A DNA stretch of 23,395 nt from Lysobacteraceae bacterium. Its GTDB lineage: Bacteria > Pseudomonadota > Gammaproteobacteria > Xanthomonadales > Xanthomonadaceae. A program made the position numbers and the translations under genes. The DNA lies in NCBI GenBank assembly GCA_003449515.1, contig DMHI01000204.1, forward strand, positions 1-23,395. Direction: 5' to 3'. This document shows positions 6,779 through 13,767 of this stretch, piece by piece. Within the stretch, counting starts at the first letter, position 1, and the number at the start of each line of letters is the position of its first letter. The notes beneath the pieces are model-generated. The model had not been told where the DNA came from. It saw only the letters and a list, made by a program, of their open reading frames with translations, and searched no databases.

Positions 6779-8245
6779 ATGAGCGTCACCGCGCCTACCT
6801 TCCCCGCAGCCGACCAGACCGTCGGCCCCAAGGCCACGTACAACGACCGGGTGGTGCTGCAGTTTTCGCTGGCCACCGTGCTCTGGGGCGTTGTGAGCAT
6901 GGTGGTCGGCGTGCTGATCGCCGCCCAGATGTACTGGCCGGCACTGAATTTCGACACCGCCTGGCTGAGCTTCGGCCGACTGCGACCCCTGCACACGAAC
7001 GCCGCGATCTTCGCGTTCGGCGGCAGCGCGCTGTTCGCCACCTCGCTCTATGTGGTGCAGCGCACCTGCCATGTGAGGCTGATCTCCGACAAGCTGGCCA
7101 GCTTCGTGTTCTGGGGGTGGCAGGCGATCATCGTCGCCGCGGCCATCACGCTGCCGCTGGGGCTGACCCAGGGCAAGGAATACGCCGAACTGATTTGGCC
7201 GATCGACATCGCCATCGCCGTGGTCTGGGTGGCCTACGCCGTGCTGTTCTTCGGCACCATGATGAAGCGGCGGGTTCCGCACATCTACGTGGCGAACTGG
7301 TTCTTCGGTGCCTTCATCATCGCCGTCGCCGTGCTGCACATCGTCAACTCGCTGGCGCTGCCGACCTCGCTCGTGCACAGCTACCCGATCTACTCGGGCG
7401 CGGTCGACGCGATGGTGCAGTGGTGGTACGGCCACAACGCGGTGGGCTTCTTCCTGACCGCGGGCTTCCTCGGGATCATGTACTACTTCGTCCCGAAGCG
7501 CGCCGGCCGGCCGATCTACAGCTACCGCCTGTCGATCGTGCATTTCTGGACGCTGATCGCGATCTACATGTGGGCGGGCCCGCACCACCTGCTGTACACG
7601 GCCATCCCCGACTGGGCGCAGAGCCTCGGCATGGTGTTCTCGCTGGTGCTGTTGGCCCCAAGCTGGGGCGGTGCGATCAACGGCATCATGACGCTCTCGG
7701 GCGTGTGGCACCTGCTGCGCACCGACCCGATCATCAAGTTCCTCATCGTCTCGCTGTCGTTCTACATGATCTCAACCTTCGAGGGGCCGATGTTGTCGAT
7801 CAAGGCCGTCAACGCCCTCTCGCACTACAGCGACTGGACCATCGGCCACGTGCACTCGGGTGCCCTCGGCTGGGTGGCGATGATCTCGATCGGCGCGATC
7901 TACATGCTGATTCCGAAGTGCCTTGGTCTGAAGGAGATGGCGTCGACCAAGCTGATCGACGCGCACTTCTGGACGCACACCATCGGCGTGCTGGTCTACG
8001 CCGTCTCGATGTGGATCTCGGGCATCGGCCAGGGCCTGATGAGCCGCGCAACCAATGTCGACGGCACGCTGACCTACGCCTGGATCGAGATCGTCCGCTT
8101 CACCTACCCGTACTACCTGCTGCGGCTCGTTGGCGGCCTGCTGGTGGTGATCGGCATGGTGCTGATGGTGGTGAACGTCTGGAAGACGCTGCGCGCCGCA
8201 CGCGGCCCCGTCGAACACCCGGTCATCGAACCGGCACACGCCTGA
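6779..8245 (+). CDS. ccoN: Cytochrome cbb3 oxidase subunit I (CcoN)
   Basis: The 488-residue catalytic subunit of the cbb3-type terminal oxidase, an inner-membrane heme-copper enzyme reducing oxygen to water while pumping protons. Ligands visible are H72 in LHTNAAIFAF (low-spin heme b), H219 in WWYGHNAV (CuB), H269 and H270 in MWAGPHHLLY (CuB), H357 and H359 in IGHVHSG (heme b3 and heme b), and Y263, spaced as the cross-linked tyrosine of this family. I chose ATG 6779, with GAGG 6 bases upstream, over ATG 6764, which has no ribosome site and would lie only 5 bases from the start site predicted by the FNR box. It is the first gene of ccoNOQP; the stop overlaps the ribosome site of ccoO. Confidence 0.97.
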   Translation: MSVTAPTFPAADQTVGPKATYNDRVVLQFSLATVLWGVVSMVVGVLIAAQMYWPALNFDTAWLSFGRLRPLHTNAAIFAFGGSALFATSLYVVQRTCHVRLISDKLASFVFWGWQAIIVAAAITLPLGLTQGKEYAELIWPIDIAIAVVWVAYAVLFFGTMMKRRVPHIYVANWFFGAFIIAVAVLHIVNSLALPTSLVHSYPIYSGAVDAMVQWWYGHNAVGFFLTAGFLGIMYYFVPKRAGRPIYSYRLSIVHFWTLIAIYMWAGPHHLLYTAIPDWAQSLGMVFSLVLLAPSWGGAINGIMTLSGVWHLLRTDPIIKFLIVSLSFYMISTFEGPMLSIKAVNALSHYSDWTIGHVHSGALGWVAMISIGAIYMLIPKCLGLKEMASTKLIDAHFWTHTIGVLVYAVSMWISGIGQGLMSRATNVDGTLTYAWIEIVRFTYPYYLLRLVGGLLVVIGMVLMVVNVWKTLRAARGPVEHPVIEPAHA

Positions 8246-8258
8246 AGGAGATACCGCG

Positions 8259-8864
8259 ATGAGTCATGACAAGATCGAACGCAACGTGGGCCTGATGGGT
8301 GTGCTGATCGCGGTGGCGATCGCCTCCGGCGGACTGGCCGAGATCGTGCCGGTGATGAAGACCGCCGAACAGGTGACGCCGCTGTCGGGAATGAAGCCGC
8401 GGACGGCGCTTGAACAGGCCGGGTTCGACGTCTACATCCGCGAGGGCTGCTACGTCTGCCACTCGCAGATGGTGCGCACACTGCGCTTCGAGACGGCGCG
8501 CTACGGACACTTCTCGCTGGCCGGCGAGTCGGTCTGGGATCGGCCGTTCCAGTGGGGCAGCAAGCGCACCGGCCCCGATCTCGCCCGCGTCGGTGGCCGC
8601 TACTCCGACGACTGGCACCGCATGCACATGATCGACCCGCGCTCGGTGGTGCCGGACTCGAACATGCCCGCCTACCCGTGGCTGGCCACCACCCCGGTCA
8701 ACGCCGCCGCAACCACGCGCCGGCTCGCCGCGCTGCGCACGCTGGGGCACCCGTACACGCAGGAAGACATCGATGGTGCCGCAGCGGCGCTTGAGGGAAA
8801 AACCGAACTCGACGCGCTGGTGGCCTACATGCAGGGCCTCGGCATTCACGGACCGCGAGGCTGA
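8259..8864 (+). CDS. ccoO: Cytochrome cbb3 oxidase subunit II (CcoO, mono-heme c)
   Basis: A 201-residue membrane-anchored cytochrome c that passes electrons from CcoP to CcoN. An N-terminal helix (about residues 10-32) anchors it. The heme site is CYVCH (C64, C67, H68), followed by SQMVRTLRFE, which is characteristic of CcoO. The likely axial Met is M135 in DSNMPAYPWL. A strong AAGGAG (8245-8250) lies 8 bases before the ATG and begins within the ccoN stop. Length matches the family. Confidence 0.97.
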   Translation: MSHDKIERNVGLMGVLIAVAIASGGLAEIVPVMKTAEQVTPLSGMKPRTALEQAGFDVYIREGCYVCHSQMVRTLRFETARYGHFSLAGESVWDRPFQWGSKRTGPDLARVGGRYSDDWHRMHMIDPRSVVPDSNMPAYPWLATTPVNAAATTRRLAALRTLGHPYTQEDIDGAAAALEGKTELDALVAYMQGLGIHGPRG

Positions 8865-8867
8865 GCC

Positions 8868-9050
8868 ATGAGCCACGGATTCATCACCGCCTTCCTGCTC
8901 GCCGCCTTCATCGGCGGCATCTTCTGGCTGTTCGCGGTCCGCCGCGCTGCCGACTTCGACCGTCTGGCCCGCATTCCGCTGGACGATGAGCCGGGCGACA
9001 GCCCGCTCGAGCCCCTGAACAACACACCGAACGCGGAGGCTTCGCCGTGA
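8868..9050 (+). CDS. ccoQ: Cytochrome cbb3 oxidase subunit CcoQ
   Basis: A 60-residue protein with one N-terminal transmembrane helix (about residues 5-24) followed by FAVRRAADFDRLARIPLDD and an acidic, Pro/Asn-rich tail. Size, topology and position between ccoO and ccoP identify CcoQ (FixQ), a small subunit that stabilises the assembled oxidase. The ATG stands 3 bases after the ccoO stop with GAGG upstream. Its TGA overlaps the GTG of ccoP (GTGA at 9047-9050). Confidence 0.92.
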   Translation: MSHGFITAFLLAAFIGGIFWLFAVRRAADFDRLARIPLDDEPGDSPLEPLNNTPNAEASP

Positions 9051-10006
9051 GCGATTTCTGGTCCTGGTTCATCGTCGCACTGGTGGTGCTGAACATCGCC
9101 TTCTGCGTCTGGCTGCTGTGGTACACCTCCAAGCGGCGCAACAACCAACTCCCCAGCGGCGAGACCACCGGCCATGTCTGGGACGGCGACGTCACCGAGT
9201 ACAACAAGCCGCTGCCACGCTGGTGGATCAACCTGTTCTACCTGACCGTCATCTTCGCCATCGGTTACATGGTGGTTTACCCGTCGCTGGGCAACAAGGA
9301 AGGCATCCTCAGCTGGAGCTCGACCGAACAGCACGAGGCCGAGCGGGCCGAGGCCGATGCGGCCTTCGCCGAGGCCTACGAGCGTTACCTGACGATGCCG
9401 GTGGCCGAGATCGCGCGCTCACCGGAGGCCCTGGCGGCGGGTCGCAATCTGTACGTCCACAACTGCGCGCAGTGCCACGGTTCGGACGCCCGCGGCGCGC
9501 GCGGCTACCCCAACCTCACCGACGATGTCTGGCTGTGGACCAACGACGAACCGACGCTGCTGGCGACGATCATGCACGGACGGCAGGCGGTGATGCCCGC
9601 GCTTGGCACGGTCATCGGCGATGACGCGGCGATCACCTCGGTGGCCGTCTATGTGCAGTCGCTGTCGGGCCTGCGTACCGATCCGGGCCTCGCAGCGGCG
9701 GGCAAGGCCGGCTACGAGATGGTCTGCGCGGCCTGCCACGGCATCGACGGCAAGGGCAATCCGTTGCTCGGCGCGCCGAACCTCACCGACGCGGATTGGC
9801 TCTACGGGCCCGATCTCGCGACCATCCGCGAGGGCATCGTCAACGGTCTCGACGCCCAGATGCCGCCCTTCGAGCCGGTGCTCGGCGAGAAGCGCATCCG
9901 GCTGGTGGCGGCCTACGTGCACGCACTGGCGGCCGGCGAGGCGACGGCCCAGGTCGATGCGGAGACGGACGCCGGCGCGGTGCGTGTGGCCAGCGCGAAC
10001 CCCTGA
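9047..10006 (+). CDS. ccoP: Cytochrome cbb3 oxidase subunit III (CcoP, di-heme c)
   Basis: A 319-residue electron-entry subunit. Two hydrophobic helices lie near residues 6-26 and 60-79, joined by WDGDVTEYNKPLPRWW, a CcoP hallmark. Two c-type heme sites follow: CAQCH (140-144) and CAACH (227-231), with Met ligand candidates in HGRQAVMPALG and NGLDAQMPPFEP. A loosely conserved Ala/Asp-rich C-terminus ends the protein. The GTG start overlaps the ccoQ stop, so translation is coupled. Two N-terminal helices match the long CcoP form. Confidence 0.96.
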   Translation: MSDFWSWFIVALVVLNIAFCVWLLWYTSKRRNNQLPSGETTGHVWDGDVTEYNKPLPRWWINLFYLTVIFAIGYMVVYPSLGNKEGILSWSSTEQHEAERAEADAAFAEAYERYLTMPVAEIARSPEALAAGRNLYVHNCAQCHGSDARGARGYPNLTDDVWLWTNDEPTLLATIMHGRQAVMPALGTVIGDDAAITSVAVYVQSLSGLRTDPGLAAAGKAGYEMVCAACHGIDGKGNPLLGAPNLTDADWLYGPDLATIREGIVNGLDAQMPPFEPVLGEKRIRLVAAYVHALAAGEATAQVDAETDAGAVRVASANP

Positions 10007-10010
10007 CCCG

Positions 10011-10304
10011 ATGGACGACGGCCCGCGCATCGAGCACCCGCCACGAAGCATGGCGCAGCGCCTTGGCGCCATCCTGTGGCCGTCGTTTTTCGCTTCGGGG
10101 GTGATGACGATGGTATTCTTCGCCTTCGTTGATCCGCTCGAGCTCCGCGACATCACCTTCCCCGATCTCGACATCGAGATCGGGCGCGGCCTCGGCTACA
10201 CGATCTGCTTTTTCATGTTCTGGGCGGCGACCGCAAGCTCCAGCCTGTTCACCTGGATACTGCTGCGGCCCGCCAGCCGCTTCAACACGCCGCTGAAGGA
10301 TTGA
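10011..10304 (+). CDS. Unassigned 97-residue two-helix membrane protein between ccoP and ccoG
   Basis: ATG at 10011 follows the ccoP stop by 4 bases and the frame ends at TGA 10302-10304, 3 bases before ccoG. The protein has a short hydrophilic N-terminus (MDDGPRIEHPPRSMAQRL), a helix near residues 21-41 (ILWPSFFASGVMTMVFFAFV), an acidic loop with FPDLDIEIGRG, and a second helix near 63-84 (LGYTICFFMFWAATASSSLF). There are no Cys pairs or metal motifs. The tight spacing puts it in the cco operon. It is not CcoH: that gene is at 13231. I do not recognise a named family; a role in oxidase assembly or stability is inferred only from position. Confidence 0.8.
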   Translation: MDDGPRIEHPPRSMAQRLGAILWPSFFASGVMTMVFFAFVDPLELRDITFPDLDIEIGRGLGYTICFFMFWAATASSSLFTWILLRPASRFNTPLKD

Positions 10305-10307
10305 TCT

Positions 10308-11858
10308 GTGGGCGGGAAACTGCCGTTGAAGGTGCTCGACGACGGCGCGATGTACGTCTCCGAGGCCAAGGTCTACCCGCGCGAGGTGTCCGGGCTGTTC
10401 CAGCGCCTGCGCTACCTCGCCGTGTTCGTCCTGCTCGGGCTGTACTACGGGGTGGCCTGGATCAGCATCGACGGCCAGCAGGCCGTTCTCTGGGATCTGC
10501 CGGCGCGCAAGTTCCATGTGTTCGGCCTGGTGTTCTGGCCGCAGGACTTCATCTTCCTCGCCCTGCTGCTGGTGATGGCCGGGCTGGCGCTGTTCTTCTT
10601 CACTGCGCTCGCCGGGCGACTGTGGTGCGGCTACGCCTGCCCGCAGACGGTGTGGACGGAGGTGTTCCTGTGGATGGAGCGCTGGACCGAGGGCGACCGG
10701 CCCAAGCGCATGAAGCTCGATGCCGCGCCGTGGACGCGCGAGAAGCTGCTGCGCAAAGGCTCGAAGCACCTGCTCTGGGCGGCGTTCGCGCTGTGGACCG
10801 GTTTCACCTTCGTTGGCTACTTCACGCCGATCCGCGAGCTGGGCGCGCGCCTCGTGCCGTTCGAGTGGGGGGGCTACGAGACCTTCTGGGTGCTGTTCTA
10901 CGCGCTGGCGACCTGGGGCAATGCGGGCTTTCTGCGCGAGCAGGTCTGCAAGTACATGTGCCCGTACGCGCGTTTCCAGAGCGGCATGTTCGACCGCAAT
11001 TCGCTGATCATCGCCTACGACGACCGCCGCGGCGAACCGCGCGGACCGCGCAGGAAGGGGGCGTTCGGCAGCGTGCTGGAGCGCGCCCGCGGCCTGCTCG
11101 CCAAGGACGACGCCGACGGCTGGGTGGCGTGGTTCGCGCGGCACCAGAGCGCCGCCTACGTCGCCAGCGGCGCCCGCGGCACGACATCGGTGGTCGACAC
11201 CGCCATCGCGGTCGAAGATCGCCCGAAGCCCGTCGGTGAGGCGCTGGGTGACTGCATCGACTGCACGATGTGCGTGCAGGTCTGCCCGACCGGCATCGAC
11301 ATCCGCAACGGCCTGCAGTACGAATGCATCGCCTGCGGTGCCTGCATCGACGCCTGCGACGAGGTGATGGCGAAAGTCGGCTACCCGACGGGCCTCGTGC
11401 GCTACACCAGCCAGAACGCCGTCGACGGCAAGCCGACCCGGGTGCTGCGTGGGCGCATCTGGGTCTACGGCGTCCTGCTCGCCGCCCTCGGCACCGGCAT
11501 CGCCGTGGGCATCGCCAGCCGCAGCCCGCTGATCGTCGAGGTGTTGCGCGATCGCAACGCCCTGTACCGCGCCCAGGCCGACGGCAGCATCGAGAACGTC
11601 TACACCCTGCGGCTGATCAACAAGTCCGATTCACCGCGCACCTACCGCATCGCCTTGGCTGACGTACCCGCCGGCCTCACCTTCGCGGTCGATCCCGGCC
11701 CGATCGCACTGGCTCCCGGTGAGGTGCGCAGCGTCGGCATGGCGCTGGCAGCACCCGCAGGCACCGTGCGCGGCCGCATCGACGTGCGCTTCGTGGTGTC
11801 GAGCACGGACGGCGAAGTGAGCGTCGACGAGGAGTCGCGGTTCTTCGGGCCGTTCTGA
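10308..11858 (+). CDS. ccoG: Cytochrome cbb3 assembly ferredoxin-like membrane protein CcoG
   Basis: A 516-residue protein of the CcoG/RdxA/FixG family, which helps supply reduced copper for cbb3 assembly. Visible are about five hydrophobic segments, WCGYACPQTVWTE (residues 107-119), CKYMCPYARFQ (214-224), and two 4Fe-4S motifs CIDCTMCVQVCP (316-327) and CIACGACIDAC (340-350). A C-terminal Ig-like domain (about 395-516) follows, ending in RFFGPF. The GTG start has AAGGA (10296-10300) 7 bases upstream. Residues about 250-312 between EPRG and the first ferredoxin motif seem roughly 45-50 residues longer than usual. The next gene is the opposite-strand HD-GYP gene, so this transcript should end here. 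Confidence 0.95.
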   Translation: MGGKLPLKVLDDGAMYVSEAKVYPREVSGLFQRLRYLAVFVLLGLYYGVAWISIDGQQAVLWDLPARKFHVFGLVFWPQDFIFLALLLVMAGLALFFFTALAGRLWCGYACPQTVWTEVFLWMERWTEGDRPKRMKLDAAPWTREKLLRKGSKHLLWAAFALWTGFTFVGYFTPIRELGARLVPFEWGGYETFWVLFYALATWGNAGFLREQVCKYMCPYARFQSGMFDRNSLIIAYDDRRGEPRGPRRKGAFGSVLERARGLLAKDDADGWVAWFARHQSAAYVASGARGTTSVVDTAIAVEDRPKPVGEALGDCIDCTMCVQVCPTGIDIRNGLQYECIACGACIDACDEVMAKVGYPTGLVRYTSQNAVDGKPTRVLRGRIWVYGVLLAALGTGIAVGIASRSPLIVEVLRDRNALYRAQADGSIENVYTLRLINKSDSPRTYRIALADVPAGLTFAVDPGPIALAPGEVRSVGMALAAPAGTVRGRIDVRFVVSSTDGEVSVDEESRFFGPF

Positions 11859-11863
11859 ACCTC

Positions 11864-11882
11864 CCGCCGCCCGGTGCGGCGG
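11864..11882. terminator. Small hairpin between convergent ccoG and HD-GYP genes
   Basis: CCGCCGC (11864-11870) and GCGGCGG (11876-11882) form a 7-bp stem with a 5-base loop in the 32-base gap between the two stops. There is no T-run, so termination may be weak or Rho-dependent. Confidence 0.35.
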
Positions 11883-11890
11883 CGTGATGC

Positions 11891-13087
11891 CTACTGCGCG
11901 AGCCAGAGCTTGTCGAGGCTCGGGAAGTTCCACTTGTCGGGCGATTCCAAGCCGACGATCCGGTCGCCGCAATCGGAGGCGGCGAGATCGAGGTCTTTGA
12001 TGAACACCGGCTCGCGCTTGCGGGCGTTGAAAAAAACGCGGACCCGCGGCGCCAGCAGCGAGCCCTCGCCCTGCTCGAGCACCACCGCGAGGCGCTCGGA
12101 TTCCAGCCGCACCAGCGCGCCGACCGGGTAGATGCCGATGCTGCGGATGAAGGCCTTGAGCACCAGGTCGTCGAAATGGCCTTTCCAGCCCACCATCCGC
12201 TGCAGCGATTCGGCGGGGCCCCAGGCCTTCTTGTACGGACGGTTCGAGGTGATCGCGTCGTAGACATCGCAGACGGCGCCCATGCGCGACATCAACGGAA
12301 TCGCGTCGCCTTCGAGCTTGTGCGGATAGCCGGTGCCGTCGAACTTCTCGTGGTGGTGCAGCGCCACGTCGAGCGCGCAGTCGGGCACACCGCCGGCTGC
12401 CTTGAGCATGGCGAAGCCGCGCTCCGGGTGCGACTTCATCACCCTGAACTCGTCATCGGTGAGCGCGCCGGGCTTGTTGAGAACGTCGATCGGCATCACC
12501 GCCTTGCCGAGGTCGTGCAGCATCCCCGCCGCGCCGGCATCGCGCACCTCGCTCTCGGACAGCCCGAGCCGCCGCGCCAGCGCCACCATCAACGCGCAGA
12601 CCGCCACCGAGTGCAGGTAGGTGTACTCGTCGTGGGATTTCAACCGCGCCACGCTGAGCAGGGCATCGGGATGGCGACCTACCGACGCGTTGATGGCGTC
12701 GACCATCGGCAGGACCGAATCGAACTGCACGGCCCGGCCAAGCCGCGCGTCGTTGAACAACGCCATCACCTTCGACTTGGCGTCGAGGCAGATGTGGCGG
12801 GCGTTCTGCATCTCCTCGTCGATCGTGTAACGCGGCTGCAGCGGCGCTGCCGGCGGCCGCGCGGCAGCGGCGGGTGGCGCGGCAGCGGCGGGCGGTTCCG
12901 CCTCCACGTCCAGGCCTTGTGCGGTGTCGATGATGAGCTCGTCAACGCCACCCTCGGCAAGCGCGGCGATATCGCGCTCCTCGAGCAGGAAGCCACGCTT
13001 CACGAAGGCATGGTGGTAGCCCGAACCGCCGAGGCGGTGGAACCACATGCCGGGGCGGACGCGGGCGATCGGAACGGGCTTGAGCAT
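11891..13087 (-). CDS. DUF3391 / HD-GYP domain protein, predicted c-di-GMP phosphodiesterase
   Basis: A 398-residue cytoplasmic protein. Residues about 1-60 (VPIARVRPGMW onward) form a DUF3391 domain. An Ala/Pro-rich linker follows (about 65-84), then a complete HD-GYP domain with HD at 191-192 in MLHDLGK, H159, H220 in SHPERG, HHHEKFDGTGYP (244-255, GYP signature) and CDVYDA (273-278). HD-GYP enzymes hydrolyse cyclic-di-GMP to pGpG or GMP. All metal-binding positions I can see are intact, so activity is likely. ATG 13087 is chosen because DUF3391 begins there and TAAGCT ends 8 bases upstream; the longer frame to 13303 would cross the ccoH promoter. The gene lies antisense between ccoG and ccoH, splitting the cbb3 locus. 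Confidence 0.92.
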   Translation of the reverse strand: MLKPVPIARVRPGMWFHRLGGSGYHHAFVKRGFLLEERDIAALAEGGVDELIIDTAQGLDVEAEPPAAAAPPAAAARPPAAPLQPRYTIDEEMQNARHICLDAKSKVMALFNDARLGRAVQFDSVLPMVDAINASVGRHPDALLSVARLKSHDEYTYLHSVAVCALMVALARRLGLSESEVRDAGAAGMLHDLGKAVMPIDVLNKPGALTDDEFRVMKSHPERGFAMLKAAGGVPDCALDVALHHHEKFDGTGYPHKLEGDAIPLMSRMGAVCDVYDAITSNRPYKKAWGPAESLQRMVGWKGHFDDLVLKAFIRSIGIYPVGALVRLESERLAVVLEQGEGSLLAPRVRVFFNARKREPVFIKDLDLAASDCGDRIVGLESPDKWNFPSLDKLWLAQ

Positions 13088-13095
13088 GATGCGCC

Positions 13096-13101
13096 AGCTT
13101 A
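13096..13101 (-). promoter_or_regulatory. Candidate -10 (TAAGCT) for the HD-GYP gene, probably leaderless
   Basis: TAAGCT on the minus strand ends 8 bases before the ATG at 13087. A start site 7-9 bases downstream would fall at the ATG. A GGGG run lies upstream of the hexamer but is too far from the ATG for a ribosome site. Confidence 0.38.
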
Positions 13102-13164
13102 GCCCCTGCAGCGGCGCGGATTGGAGTGCTGGATCAAGGTTTCCGCCGGCGGGACAATCGTCGA

Positions 13165-13206
13165 TTGATTGAACGCAAACACCAGCACGCCGGCACCGCC
13201 TACCCT
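13165..13206 (+). promoter_or_regulatory. Degenerate FNR/Anr-type promoter of ccoH-ccoI-ccoS
   Basis: TTGATTGAACGCAA (13165-13178) has a perfect left FNR half-site and 3 of 5 bases in the right half. Its centre (13171.5) is 29.5 bases before TACCCT at 13201-13206, the same spacing as box to candidate -10 at ccoN. A class II start site would be near 13213, 18 bases before the ATG. The box also lies 84 bases upstream of the HD-GYP gene. Confidence 0.5.
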
Positions 13207-13230
13207 GCGGTATCGTTTCCTGACAAGCGT

Positions 13231-13767
13231 ATGGCCAACGCCCACCCGCCCCCGACCGCCTCACGCCTGACCGTCCTCGCCCTTGCGGTGGTGGTGGCGG
13301 CACCGGTGATTTTCCTGCTGGCAGCAGCGGTGCGGCTGTGGGTGTTCAGCGACGGCGGCCTCGACGATGTCGGGGAAACCGTGCAGCGCGTCGGCCGCCT
13401 GCAGCAGGTCGAGTACGGCGCTGACCGCCACGCCGCCGAACTCGGCCTGAGCGCGGAGCTTGCCATCGACCCTCGCGGCGTGGTGGTGCAGGTGCATGCA
13501 CCGGATGCCGTGAGCAGCGATGGGGAGGCGTCACTCGACCCGCTGCGGCTGCATCTCGAGCATCCAATCGAAGCCCGGCTCGACCGCGATCTGACCCTGC
13601 GCCACGCTGCCGGCGCGTGGCGGGGCGAGGGCTTCGATCACGCCGTGGCCTGGCGCGTCTCCCTGCTTCCCGGCGATGGTCGCTGGCGCCTGGTGGGACG
13701 CTGGTCGCGCGGGGCGGAGCGCATCGACCTGCAGCCGGCGCTGGAGTCGGGGCATGCCCGGCGATGA
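13231..13767 (+). CDS. ccoH: FixH/CcoH family cbb3 assembly protein
   Basis: A 178-residue protein with one N-terminal transmembrane helix (about residues 14-34) and a periplasmic beta-rich domain. The segment LRLHLEHPIEARLDRDLTL and a C-terminal Trp-rich stretch (WRVSLLPGDGRWRLVGRW) match FixH/CcoH proteins, which assist assembly of the cbb3 complex near CcoI. ATG 13231 is preferred to an in-frame ATG at 13126, because the longer version would begin upstream of the promoter elements and adds residues without FixH character. There is no strong ribosome site. Its 3' end overlaps ccoI by 14 bases. Confidence 0.85.
   Translation: MANAHPPPTASRLTVLALAVVVAAPVIFLLAAAVRLWVFSDGGLDDVGETVQRVGRLQQVEYGADRHAAELGLSAELAIDPRGVVVQVHAPDAVSSDGEASLDPLRLHLEHPIEARLDRDLTLRHAAGAWRGEGFDHAVAWRVSLLPGDGRWRLVGRWSRGAERIDLQPALESGHARR

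Noticed and set aside
13133..13137. ATCAA as part of a second FNR box near the HD-GYP start
   Set aside because: No TTGAT-like half-site lies 4 bases upstream of it, so it is only an isolated half-site.
13126..13230. N-terminal extension of ccoH to ATG 13126
   Set aside because: The extension covers the FNR-like box and -10, and adds charged residues before what is otherwise a clean N-terminal membrane anchor.
13088..13303. Longer HD-GYP frame beginning at 13303
   Set aside because: The extra residues are Pro/Arg/Gly-rich and lie opposite the ccoH start and promoter. DUF3391 homology starts at the ATG at 13087.
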